Assembly: GCA_035604635.1 (NCBI GenBank) | Contig: DATNIC010000162.1 | Span: 1-14,025, forward strand | Origin: DATNIC01 sp035604635 | GTDB lineage: Bacteria > Vulcanimicrobiota > Vulcanimicrobiia > Vulcanimicrobiales > Vulcanimicrobiaceae | Length of the DNA: 14,025 nucleotides | Direction of reading: 5' to 3' | Part shown: positions 5,356-13,993 of the stretch, piece after piece | Layout: each line of letters begins with the position of its first letter | Position numbering within the stretch: position 1 is the stretch's first letter | Made by a program: the position numbers and the translations under genes | The notes under the pieces: model-generated | What the model was told of the DNA's origin: nothing | Seen by the model: the letters and a program-made list of their open reading frames with translations, nothing else | Databases searched by the model: none

Positions 5356-6538
5356 GGAAGCTCCAGCGCAGCGCGAGCATAACCGACGCTTTTTCGATGA
5401 GCGTATCGGCGAACTGCGGGGCGGTTTGCGCAAAAGCGGTAATGCGCAGGGCGCGGGTCGAGGGGCGCCCGCGTGCGGTCCAGCCGGCGATTGCGATTCG
5501 CGCCGCGCCGACGAGTTCGTCCGCCGCACCATAACATGCGAGGTGAATGCGACCGCGACGGTCGCGTAGGAACAACGCGATCGCGTCGTCGCGGCAGAGC
5601 GCGATCGTCGTGGCAAAACCGTCGTCATGCGCGACGCTCAACCAGTCCTCGACGTAGGTTCCCTCTGCGCTTCCGTCGGCCATCGCCAGCGCCGCGGCCG
5701 GGACGTGGCAGTCGAGCCACACGTCCAGACCGCCCCACAGATCGTCGACGTCGATCCCTTCGAGTGGAACGAAGCTGGGCGTCGACTGTAAGCGCAGCGA
5801 GACCCCGTCGCGGTCGATGCTGGAAGGCTCGCCGGCGCGCAGGCGGATGACTGGGTTCGCGCCCACTTCGATCTCGTGCGAGACGACCGCGCTGCTTCCG
5901 CGCAGCGCGACGAAGCTCGCGCCGACGATCGAGACGCTGCGCATGGGATCGTGCCCTTCGAAAGCGATCGACTCTTGCAGCGCATGCAACGTCAATGGCA
6001 AGACGAGGCGTCCGCCGGGAGCCAGCTGCGCTCTCCAAGCGTCGACGATGTCGTCCGCGGCCACGGTCAAAATGATCCGGTCGAACGGCGCCCATTCCGG
6101 TGCGCCGCCCGCTCCGTCTTCGTGCAGGACGCGCACCCGCTCGAAGCCGGTCGCGCGAAGCGCGCTCCGAGCGCGCTCGACCAGGCCGGCGTCGAGATCG
6201 ATCGAGACGACCTGGCCGCGCGGCCCGGCCAGATAGGCAAGCAAGGCTGCATTGTATCCGCTCCCGGTCCCGATCTCGAGGACCCGATTCCCCGGCTGTA
6301 CGTCGAGCTGCTCGAGCATCTCCGCGATCATCGACGGTTGCGATGCCGAACTGAGTGTTGTGCCTTCTTCGACGATCAGTGCGATCGATCGATCGGCGTA
6401 GGCAAGCTCAGGCGAGATCTCCGGGAGAAAAGCGTGGCGCGGGACGTCGCCCAGCGCGCGAACGACGGACGGTGAACGCGCGGTGCGCCGCACGACCAGC
6501 CGTTCCACCAGGGCACGGCGCAGGTCAAGGGCGTCCAT
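5342..6538 (-). CDS. pcm: Protein-L-isoaspartate O-methyltransferase-like enzyme with a long C-terminal extension
   Basis: A 398-residue protein. Residues 1-215 form a PIMT-type SAM methyltransferase: VPRHAFLP (32-39), AYADRSIAL (46-54), TLSSASQPSM (61-70, in place of GQTISQP), motif I VLEIGTGSGYNAALL (86-100), acidic IDLD (113-116), DGAGG (141-145), PFDRIILTVA (151-160) and LAPGGRLVLPL (172-182). Classical Pcm is about 210 residues and repairs isoaspartyl residues. This one has about 180 extra residues with no motif I know. The SSASQP variant plus an extension resembles PIMT-like enzymes linked to RiPP peptides (FxLD-type), though such homologues also occur elsewhere. Start ATG 6538 overlaps the folD stop by 14 bp, implying coupled expression. 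Repair enzyme or dedicated modifier remains open. Confidence 0.85.
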   Translation of the reverse strand: MDALDLRRALVERLVVRRTARSPSVVRALGDVPRHAFLPEISPELAYADRSIALIVEEGTTLSSASQPSMIAEMLEQLDVQPGNRVLEIGTGSGYNAALLAYLAGPRGQVVSIDLDAGLVERARSALRATGFERVRVLHEDGAGGAPEWAPFDRIILTVAADDIVDAWRAQLAPGGRLVLPLTLHALQESIAFEGHDPMRSVSIVGASFVALRGSSAVVSHEIEVGANPVIRLRAGEPSSIDRDGVSLRLQSTPSFVPLEGIDVDDLWGGLDVWLDCHVPAAALAMADGSAEGTYVEDWLSVAHDDGFATTIALCRDDAIALFLRDRRGRIHLACYGAADELVGAARIAIAGWTARGRPSTRALRITAFAQTAPQFADTLIEKASVMLALRWSFPSSG

Positions 6539-7388
6539 CGGTGAGGCGCTCGCACGCCTTGAGCACATTGCTCATGAGCGCTACGTTCGTAACCGGACCG
6601 ACGCCGCCGGGGACCGGCGTGATCGCCGCCGCGACGCGGCCGGCGGATGCGAAATCGACGTCGCCGACGAGCTTCCCGTCGACGACCGCCGTCCCGACGT
6701 CGATGACCGTGCATCCGGGGCGCAGCATGCTCCCCGTGATCATCCGCGGGACGCCGGTCGCGGCGATGACGACCTCGGCTTCGCGCAGGTGAACGGCGAG
6801 GTCAATCGTCTTGCTGTGCACGATCGTGATCGTCGCATCGCAGCGCAGCGCAAGCAACGCAACCGGCAGGCCGACGACGCTCGAGCGGCCGACGACGACG
6901 CATCGTTTCCCGCGCAGCGGCCAGGCCGGGCTGCGCTCTAGTAGCAGCATTACGGCGGCCGGCGTCGCCGGGACGAACTCCGTCCCGCTGCCGAACGCGA
7001 GCCGACCCTGGTTGACCGGGTTCGAGCAATCGACGTCTTTGCCGGCCGGGATGCTTTCGGCGATGTTTCGGATCGATAGTCCGGACGGGAGAGGTTGTTG
7101 GAGGATGACGCCGTGGACGCTCCGGTCGCGCCCGAGCCGCTCCATTTGTTGACGGACCACCGCTTCCGTAGCATCCGGCGGGAGCATATCGACGTCGACG
7201 TCGATCGCGGTCGACTTTCCGGTCGCGACGAGGCTGCGAACGTACGACATGCTCGCAGCGTCCTCGCCGACGATTGCGACGACCAAGCGCGGGACGATGC
7301 CGCGGTCGCGCAAGCGCGTCCCGTGGACGTGGAGTTCGGCCCGCAGCTCGGCAGCGGCGGCGCGGCCGTCGATGATAGCGGCTGGCAC
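6525..7388 (-). CDS. folD: FolD-like methylenetetrahydrofolate dehydrogenase/cyclohydrolase, divergent active site
   Basis: A 287-residue protein of normal FolD length. FolD interconverts 5,10-methylene-THF, methenyl-THF and 10-formyl-THF in the cytosol. Clear matches: IIDGRAAAAELR (5-16), SYVRS (48-52), VHGVILQQPLP (91-101), KDVD (117-120), the NADP loop GKRCVVVGRSSVVGLP (160-175), HSKT (191-194), VIDVG (228-232) and ITPVPGGVGPVT (256-267). Three positions are unusual: the catalytic Lys expected four residues after Y49 is L53; DVDGFHP is DVDCSNP; and PCTPxG is PATPAA. Loss of this Lys is known to abolish cyclohydrolase more than dehydrogenase activity. GTG 7388 puts the start at the family N-terminus, with AAGAGG close upstream; upstream ATGs would add foreign residues. 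It is first of a pair with pcm. Confidence 0.87.
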   Translation of the reverse strand: MPAAIIDGRAAAAELRAELHVHGTRLRDRGIVPRLVVAIVGEDAASMSYVRSLVATGKSTAIDVDVDMLPPDATEAVVRQQMERLGRDRSVHGVILQQPLPSGLSIRNIAESIPAGKDVDCSNPVNQGRLAFGSGTEFVPATPAAVMLLLERSPAWPLRGKRCVVVGRSSVVGLPVALLALRCDATITIVHSKTIDLAVHLREAEVVIAATGVPRMITGSMLRPGCTVIDVGTAVVDGKLVGDVDFASAGRVAAAITPVPGGVGPVTNVALMSNVLKACERLTDGRP

Positions 7389-7440
7389 TCGCCTCTTTTC
7401 AGCCGGAAAGCGAAATTGACCCGTTAGCGAAAGCCGGTGC

Positions 7441-7977
7441 ATGCGCACGTTTCTTGCGGCGGCGGCCGCCATCGTCGCGGTCCTCGTCGTGATCGCATTC
7501 TATCCCGGCGGCGGCCCTAAGCTGAATCTGAACGCCACCGGCGGTCCGCGCATGTTGGCGGGCGCGCCGGCCCAAAGCTTCCCCGTCAAGCGGATCGACG
7601 GAGCGGCCGACGGCCTCGATCGCTATCGCGGGCAGGTCGTCGTGATGAACTTGTGGGCAACCTGGTGCCCGCCGTGCCGCGAGGAGATGCCCGCGCTGCA
7701 GAAGTTGTACGAGGAATATCATCCGCGAGGCGTGATCGTGCTCGGCGTCGATCAAGGCGAGGCATCGCGCGTCGCCGCCAAGTATGCGCGGGAGCATGGC
7801 GTCACGTATCCGATCCTCATCGATGAAGATCAGCAGTATGGCCGCGCCTATGCCGCGGTCGGTTTGCCGACGACGATCGTGATTGGGCGTGACGGTCATA
7901 TCGTCAAGGGGATCGATGGCCAGCTCACGCTCGCGCAGATGCGCGAGGCGCTCGCACCTGCGCTCCGAGCGCAGTGA
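7441..7977 (+). CDS. TlpA/ResA-like membrane-anchored thiol-disulfide oxidoreductase
   Basis: A 178-residue thioredoxin-fold protein. Residues 4-20 are a hydrophobic anchor or uncleaved signal, and the fold faces the periplasm. LWATWCPPCREEMP gives the CxxC active site (C76, C79) and GLPTT supplies the cis-Pro. Proteins of this type reduce or exchange disulfides outside the cytoplasm, often during cytochrome c maturation. The WCPPC motif and GVDQGEASRVAAKY insertion region are characteristic. It starts at ATG 7441, 52 bp from the divergent folD, with a weak ribosome site. Its stop overlaps the next gene's GTG by 4 nt (GTGA), so the two are almost certainly made together. No CcmF or cytochrome c gene is visible, so the client is inferred. 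Confidence 0.92.
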   Translation: MRTFLAAAAAIVAVLVVIAFYPGGGPKLNLNATGGPRMLAGAPAQSFPVKRIDGAADGLDRYRGQVVVMNLWATWCPPCREEMPALQKLYEEYHPRGVIVLGVDQGEASRVAAKYAREHGVTYPILIDEDQQYGRAYAAVGLPTTIVIGRDGHIVKGIDGQLTLAQMREALAPALRAQ

Positions 7978-8942
7978 ATCGCGTGACGGCCCTGGCCGTC
8001 AGTGTCGTCTGCATAGGGCTTGTCGTCGCGCAGGACGTCGCCCCGCTCGCCGACTTCTTTCACACGTGGCAATACGCGACCGCGCTCGCCCTCGGGGCGC
8101 TCGTATTGATCGCGTACGCTAATGCGGCGCTCAAAGGCCAAGACGGCATGCTCGGCAAGCGGTGCACGCTCGCGATCGCCGGCGCGCTCGTCGTGACCTT
8201 GACCGGGATCGTCTCAGGACTGCTGGGTCCCGACACGCAGAGGGTCACGCACGCGCCCGGGACGGTTGCGCCGATCCCCGACTTGCACGCCGCCGCGTTC
8301 TTCACCGCGGCCGACGCACAATCGATCGCAGCCGGAAATGCGCCGATCGTGATTCGACGCCCCGGACACCGCGACGTCGAAGTCGGTCCCAACGAGCGAA
8401 GGTTCTTGCAGTCGTCGGTGCTTCTGCTCCAACCCACGCATGCCGCGTTCGTCGAAGTGCGCGATGCAAGCGGGGACCGTTTGACGGTCACGCAACCGAC
8501 GAACGCATCGTTTCTCTCGCCCGTCCTGCTCTTCCCCAACGAACAGGAGATAGCCGGCAAGAAGCTGCCCTTCGACACGTTTGCGGTCCCTGCGCTGCAG
8601 CGCGTCGTCAAGACCGTCTATCTCCCCGGTGAGATGACGACGTCGTTGCGCGTCCCGCCGAGCTACGCCGGGAAGCCCGCGCTGCTCTTTGCCGTCGATG
8701 ACGATCGAGGCAGCTCACACGGGATCGTCATCGCCCCGGACGGCTTGGATGTCACGATCGCCGGGATGCGCCTGCGCGGAACGATCGGGTCCTATCCGAC
8801 GCTCGTCGTCGCCTCCGCCCCCGAGCCGATCGCGCTCGCCGCCGGAGTCGCGCTGTTCCTCGCCGGGATCACCTGGATGCTCATCGGATTCGTTGCGGGG
8901 CGGCCGGCGGCGCTGACGGTCAAAAGTCCGTCAGGCTCGTAA
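7974..8942 (+). CDS. Four-TM membrane protein with a large extracytoplasmic domain (ResB-like topology)
   Basis: A 322-residue membrane protein I cannot assign by sequence. Three N-terminal TM segments (about 4-20, 33-50, 65-84) are followed by about 200 soluble residues rich in beta-type segments (86-285) and a final TM (about 288-312, with a run of Ala/Leu/Ile). Three TMs, a large extracytoplasmic domain and one TM is the layout of ResB/Ccs1 cytochrome c biogenesis proteins. The GTGA overlap with a ResA/TlpA-like gene is also what a ResA-ResB pair would look like. However, ResB is normally larger, and I see no recognisable ResB motif, so this rests on topology and context. The 3' end overlaps convergent tldE by 23 bp. 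Confidence 0.7.
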   Translation: MNRVTALAVSVVCIGLVVAQDVAPLADFFHTWQYATALALGALVLIAYANAALKGQDGMLGKRCTLAIAGALVVTLTGIVSGLLGPDTQRVTHAPGTVAPIPDLHAAAFFTAADAQSIAAGNAPIVIRRPGHRDVEVGPNERRFLQSSVLLLQPTHAAFVEVRDASGDRLTVTQPTNASFLSPVLLFPNEQEIAGKKLPFDTFAVPALQRVVKTVYLPGEMTTSLRVPPSYAGKPALLFAVDDDRGSSHGIVIAPDGLDVTIAGMRLRGTIGSYPTLVVASAPEPIALAAGVALFLAGITWMLIGFVAGRPAALTVKSPSGS

Positions 8943-10248
8943 AACAAAAACGTTCGATCTTCGCCGCCGGGACGACGATCGAATAGGAGTAGCCGCCCGT
9001 CCGGGCTTGCGTGTCGGAGAACTCGCAGCCCGCCAACGCCTCGATGATGCTCTGATTGAAGCGCATGTTGCGGACGCCGCCGCGCAGCTCGCCGTCCTCG
9101 ATGAGAAACGTCCCGTCACGCGTCATCCCCGTGACGATCGTCTTGCGCTGATCGACCGTTCGAATGTACCAGAAGCGCGAGATCAGGAGGCCGCGCTTGG
9201 TCTGCGCGATGAGCTGCTCGACGCTCTTCGATCCCGCTTCGACGACCACGTTGCGCGGATGCGGTCCCCACGCGTTGGGCGCCGGGAGGGCATGGCCGGT
9301 GTTGTCCCAGCCGAGCTTTGCCGCCCAGGTCGTGTCGGTGACGATCCCCGTCGCGGCGCCGCGTTCGACGAGAGCGACTCGCTTGGTCGGCGTCCCTTCG
9401 TAGTCGAACGGCATGCCGCGATGCAGCGGATGGCTGAAATCGTCGACGACCGTGACGTTCTCACCGGCGAATTGCAGTCCGCGGTTGTGCGAAAAAAATG
9501 AGGAGCCTTCATCGTAGGCCTGCGCCGAAAAATGTCCGGTGAGGTACGCGAGCAGCTCGCCGAAGGCGGCCGGCTCGAGGATCACCGTCCAATCGCCGGG
9601 ATCGACTGCGCGTGGGTGCGCCGACCGGCGTGCCTTGTCGCCTGCGATGGTCCCGATCGCGCGCCCGTCGATTTCGTCGACGTCGTGGGAAAAGCGCTCG
9701 GCGTATCCCGATGAATCCGTCGCGGTGAGCTTCGCGTTGCACGCCGCGTCGGTCGAATCGAAACTTGCCATGACGCTTTGCGAGTTCGAGATCGTGATCC
9801 CGTTCCGCGTCGTCGCGACGTAGCCGGCCGCCCAGATGCCGTCGGTTGCCGCCGCGAAGATCGCGTCGGCGATCTGCGTTTGACGTTCGGGCGACGCCTG
9901 GTTCGTCGCCTCGATGAAGGCGTGCGCCGGCGGGGCATAGCGCGCCGGTCGCGGCAACTCCGGCAACAGCGGATCGGCCGGCGCGAAGCCGGCGAGCTCG
10001 AGCGCGCGCTCGAGTCCTTCGCCCAGCGCGCGTTCGTCCCCAGCGTTTGCGGAAGCGACGCCGGTCCGTCCGCCGACGATGACGCGGATGCGCGCCTCGG
10101 CGTTGGCGCTCGCCAAGTTTTGGTGAATCGCGTTGTGGGTGAAACGTGTAAGCGCGCGATCATCGGTCGCGATGATGACTTCGGTCTCATCGGCTTTCGA
10201 GCGCTCGACAAGCGCCTTCGCGATCTGCTCGCGGCGCTCAGCCTCCAT
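8920..10248 (-). CDS. tldE: TldE/PmbA, non-catalytic subunit of the TldD/TldE protease
   Basis: A 442-residue U62-family protein. TldD and TldE form a cytosolic heterodimeric metalloprotease that trims unfolded peptides, and in some bacteria matures peptide natural products or degrades antitoxins. TldE-type features: an N-terminal DDRALTRFTHNAIHQN strand-helix region, NGITISNSQSV in the middle, VILEPAAFGELL near residue 220, FAGENVTVVDD, and the C-terminal TRDGTFLIEDGELRGGVRNMRFN. No HExxxH zinc motif is present, as expected for the partner subunit. The ATG at 10248 overlaps the tldD stop by 11 bp, giving coupled translation. Its 3' end runs 23 bp into the convergent membrane gene. Confidence 0.93.
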   Translation of the reverse strand: MEAERREQIAKALVERSKADETEVIIATDDRALTRFTHNAIHQNLASANAEARIRVIVGGRTGVASANAGDERALGEGLERALELAGFAPADPLLPELPRPARYAPPAHAFIEATNQASPERQTQIADAIFAAATDGIWAAGYVATTRNGITISNSQSVMASFDSTDAACNAKLTATDSSGYAERFSHDVDEIDGRAIGTIAGDKARRSAHPRAVDPGDWTVILEPAAFGELLAYLTGHFSAQAYDEGSSFFSHNRGLQFAGENVTVVDDFSHPLHRGMPFDYEGTPTKRVALVERGAATGIVTDTTWAAKLGWDNTGHALPAPNAWGPHPRNVVVEAGSKSVEQLIAQTKRGLLISRFWYIRTVDQRKTIVTGMTRDGTFLIEDGELRGGVRNMRFNQSIIEALAGCEFSDTQARTGGYSYSIVVPAAKIERFCFTSLTDF

Positions 10249-11689
10249 ATCCTACACCGACTTTGACGTTACGGAAGCGTGCGGGCGAGGCGCATTGCGC
10301 GGTGCGGCCGGTCTGCATCGGTTCGCCTTTGCCGCAGTTCGGCGTCCCCCAGGCAACCCACGAAGCCGCGTCGGCGATCGCGTCGCACGAGTTCCAAAAC
10401 TGCGGCGTAACGCCGGCGTAGGTCGGATTCTTGACCATCCGTCCGCGCTTCCCGTCCTTGATCTCAAAGCCGATTTGACACCCGAACTGAAAGTTCAGAC
10501 GGTGATCGTCGATCGACCACGAGCGATTCGACTCCATGTACAAGCCGTCACGGACGCCTTCGAAGAGAGCCTCGAACGGACGATCGCCGGGGAGCAAGAC
10601 GAGATTGCACATGCGGATCATCGGGACGTATTGCCAATTCTGCGCGCGGACGCAGGCGTTCGTCGGCCGGCCGATCGTCCGCGCGGTATCGCGCGACATC
10701 TCAAAGCCGACGAGCATCCCGTCGCGGATCACGTCGGACTTCACGCTCTTGGCGCCCTCGTCGTCGTAGCCGACGGTTGCCAGACCGCGCGGAAGGGTGT
10801 TGTCGATCAGGATCGTGACGAGCTCGGAGCCGTACTTGAGCTTGCCGACCAGCGAAGGATCCAGGAAACTCGTCCCGGAGAAGTTCGCTTCCCAGCCCAT
10901 GATGCGGTCGAGTTCCGCAGCATGACCGCAGGATTCGTGAATCTGAAGCGACATCTGCGAGCTTCCGAGGATGATGTCCATTTCGCCGGCGGGCGCCTGC
11001 GGCGCCGAGAGCAGCCGGTGCGCTTCTTCGCCGATGCGCGACGCGTTTTCGCGCAGGCGCGCTTGCTCGACGATCTCCCAGCCGCCCGCTTGATAAAAAC
11101 CGATGTCGCCGGGAAACGAACGATCTTGCGCGTCGTCATCGGAGACCGCGAGCGCGCGTATTCCGGAGCCGCTTTGCACGATCGTCTGCTCGATTTTGGA
11201 TCCGGTCGTGCTGTAGAATTCCTTCTCGGTGTGCCACAAATCGATCCAAGCGCGACCCACGCGAATCGTCGGTTCGGCGTGCAGATGCTTCTCCACGTCG
11301 AGTAGGTAGGCGACCCGTTGACCGACCGGCACGTTGCCCGGGTCGGACTCCACGGGCGTTGCGAACCGATCGACATAGCACTCGGAAGGCGCTTCGGCAA
11401 AACGGTGCTTTGCGATCGACGCCGAGGCGCGGGCGATCGCGACGGCGCGGGCCGCAGTGCCGTCGAGCCCTGCGTCACCGGCATCGTCGCTCGCGGCGAA
11501 TCCCCATGCTCCGTCGCAGAAGGCGCGAATCCCGTAGCCGGCGCTGCGCTCGTCCGAGAGCGTTGCGACCTCGCCGTTGCGCACTTCGACGCGCTCTTCG
11601 CGGACGCGCTCGTAGCGGATGTCCGCATACGAGGCGCCCTGGTGCAGCGCGGAGTCGAGCGCTCGCGCCGCGCCCCGTTCGAATTCCAT
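10238..11689 (-). CDS. tldD: TldD, catalytic subunit of the TldD/TldE zinc protease
   Basis: A 483-residue U62-family metalloprotease, full length for TldD (about 480). The zinc motif HExxxH is present as HESCGHAAELD (H251, E252, H256), and the third ligand region NCGKGEPMQTG near the C-terminus supplies C452, as in the E. coli enzyme. N-terminal SYADIRYERVREERVEVRNGE and SAGYGIRAF are also typical. With TldE it cleaves peptides threaded through the dimer; the substrate in this organism is unknown. The start ATG 11689 lacks a clear ribosome site. The gene is divergent from a secreted-protein gene over 60 bp; that gap contains a 6-bp stem GGTTCG/CGAACC (11700-11724) and no convincing promoter. 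Confidence 0.95.
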   Translation of the reverse strand: MEFERGAARALDSALHQGASYADIRYERVREERVEVRNGEVATLSDERSAGYGIRAFCDGAWGFAASDDAGDAGLDGTAARAVAIARASASIAKHRFAEAPSECYVDRFATPVESDPGNVPVGQRVAYLLDVEKHLHAEPTIRVGRAWIDLWHTEKEFYSTTGSKIEQTIVQSGSGIRALAVSDDDAQDRSFPGDIGFYQAGGWEIVEQARLRENASRIGEEAHRLLSAPQAPAGEMDIILGSSQMSLQIHESCGHAAELDRIMGWEANFSGTSFLDPSLVGKLKYGSELVTILIDNTLPRGLATVGYDDEGAKSVKSDVIRDGMLVGFEMSRDTARTIGRPTNACVRAQNWQYVPMIRMCNLVLLPGDRPFEALFEGVRDGLYMESNRSWSIDDHRLNFQFGCQIGFEIKDGKRGRMVKNPTYAGVTPQFWNSCDAIADAASWVAWGTPNCGKGEPMQTGRTAQCASPARFRNVKVGVGYGG

Positions 11690-11749
11690 GCGCTAGGCGG
11701 GTTCGTCGCTCGAGGAGGCGAACCTACGTCTTCAAATTGGGGGGGATCT

Positions 11750-12265
11750 GTGAAACGACTTCTCGGCTGTTTAGCAATAGGTTCGATCCTCGTCGCCACG
11801 ACGCCGGTGCTCGTAGCGAACGCCGACCCGACGGCGAAAAAAGTTGCCGTTGCACCCGCCGACGAGTATTTCGGCAAGATGAAGATGAGCATCTTGGGGA
11901 TTCGCAACGAGATTCACGACTTGACGCTGAAGATCGGCTACGAACCGGCGAAGGCCGAGAGTTTTCTCGGGATCGCGAACCAGACGGAAGATGCGCTGAC
12001 CGATTGGGAGCGCAAGTATCCGGATGACCCGTGGATTCCGAAAACGCTGTTCGCGCTTGGTCGGATGTACTCGGTCGTCCGCTGGTCAAACGAAATGAAC
12101 GCGCGTGCCAAGCGTGTCATGCTGTTCCTTCACGAGCATTACGCGGCGACGTGGTACGGGAAACAGGCGCTGCAGGAGATCGCAGAAGGGAGGGTCGGCA
12201 AGGTCATACCGACGCCGCCTCCCGCGGTCGATCCGCCTCCCTCCGCGGACACGACGACGAAATAG
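11750..12265 (+). CDS. Secreted all-helical protein, unknown function
   Basis: A 171-residue protein with a Sec signal peptide: MKR, a hydrophobic core (residues 4-22) and an A-x-A site ending VANA, cleavage near residue 25. The mature part looks fully helical. Residues 95-145 (PKTLFALGRMYSVVRW, RAKRVMLFLHEHYAATWYGKQALQEI) have the spacing of a pair of TPR-like helices. The last 25 residues are Pro-rich (PTPPPAVDPPP). The Cys at position 7 is too early for a lipobox. I recognise no family; a periplasmic TPR-type scaffold is the best structural guess. GTG 11750 follows a GGGGGG ribosome site; the same frame is open much further left, but only antisense to tldD. A strong terminator follows directly. 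Confidence 0.75.
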   Translation: MKRLLGCLAIGSILVATTPVLVANADPTAKKVAVAPADEYFGKMKMSILGIRNEIHDLTLKIGYEPAKAESFLGIANQTEDALTDWERKYPDDPWIPKTLFALGRMYSVVRWSNEMNARAKRVMLFLHEHYAATWYGKQALQEIAEGRVGKVIPTPPPAVDPPPSADTTTK

Positions 12266-12268
12266 AGA

Positions 12269-12302
12269 AGAGCCCTCGGCGAACCGGGGGCTCTCCCTTT
12301 TT
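12269..12302 (+). terminator. Rho-independent terminator after the secreted-protein gene
   Basis: AGAGCCC (12269-12275) pairs with GGGCTCT (12288-12294), with an inner CGG/CCG stem and CGAA loop and a single T-G pair between them, followed by CCCTTTTT. It begins 3 nt after the TAG. Read on the minus strand, the same hairpin is followed by TTCTCTATTT, so it could also end the convergent barrel gene, less efficiently. Confidence 0.88.
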
Positions 12303-12311
12303 GCGGATTCG

Positions 12312-12324
12312 CTTCTAAGAAGAC

Positions 12325-12331
<7 letters not shown>
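12312..12331 (-). other. Perfect 8-bp hairpin over the barrel gene's stop codon
   Basis: CTTCTAAG (12312-12319), 4-nt loop, CTTAGAAG (12324-12331). It covers the TAA stop (12325-12327) of the minus-strand barrel gene. No T-run follows, so it is more likely a 3'-end stabiliser, or part of a compound terminator with the neighbouring hairpin, than a terminator by itself. Confidence 0.45.
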
Positions 12332-13794
<1,463 letters not shown>

Positions 13795-13799
13795 GAAGT

Positions 13800-13806
13800 C
13801 CCTCCC
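13800..13806 (-). promoter_or_regulatory. Ribosome binding site deciding the TTG start of the barrel gene
   Basis: GGGAGGG on the minus strand, 5 nt before TTG at 13792-13794. It supports the start that opens directly into the signal peptide. Confidence 0.65.
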
Positions 13807-13993
13807 TTTTGGAAGAGCAGCAGTAGGTAGGAGAACTGGGCGTAACGGAGGGTGGCCCGGTTGGCCGCCCCTCTTGGGGGGTCGGGTACCCAAGTTTCAG
13901 CCCTCTTAATCAGCCGCTTGGTCTGCGGCCAACCAAGCCCAGGCTCTTAATCCTTAGAACTCGGAGAGCGGGCGGCTGGTTCCCTCCCCCGCC
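13807..13993 (-). promoter_or_regulatory. Structured 5' leader, candidate regulatory RNA
   Basis: This non-coding stretch before the barrel gene has strong pairing on the minus strand. The hairpin GCTTGGT/ACCAAGC (13916-13922 with 13932-13938, 9-nt loop) is enclosed by CAGCC/GGCTG (13911-13915 with 13974-13978). CCCC/GGGG with a 4-nt loop lies at 13868-13879 and GGGTACCC at 13884-13891. GATTAAGAG occurs twice (13903-13911 and 13944-13952), each followed by a similar C-T-G, CTTGG pattern. I cannot assign a known riboswitch class: GCGGGGGA and ACCCGAC recall parts of the c-di-AMP (ydaO) consensus, but the rest does not fit. No promoter is obvious. Confidence 0.45.

Noticed and set aside
9997..10014. 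18-bp palindrome CTCGAGCGCGCGCTCGAG in tldE
   Set aside because: It is made of the favoured Leu-Glu-Arg-Ala codons and is short enough to be explained by codon use.
10133..11305. Plus-strand frame of 390 codons over tldD
   Set aside because: It lies opposite a full-length TldD with an intact zinc motif; the composition is that of an antisense shadow.
13795..13893. 33-residue N-terminal extension of the barrel protein
   Set aside because: Pro/Arg/Gly-rich residues would precede a standard signal peptide, while TTG 13794 has a strong ribosome site and opens directly into it.
13807..13993. Naming the leader a c-di-AMP (ydaO) riboswitch
   Set aside because: Only two short matches (GCGGGGGA, ACCCGAC) are visible; the GGGTGAATC-type and CAGCTAACC-type segments are not found.
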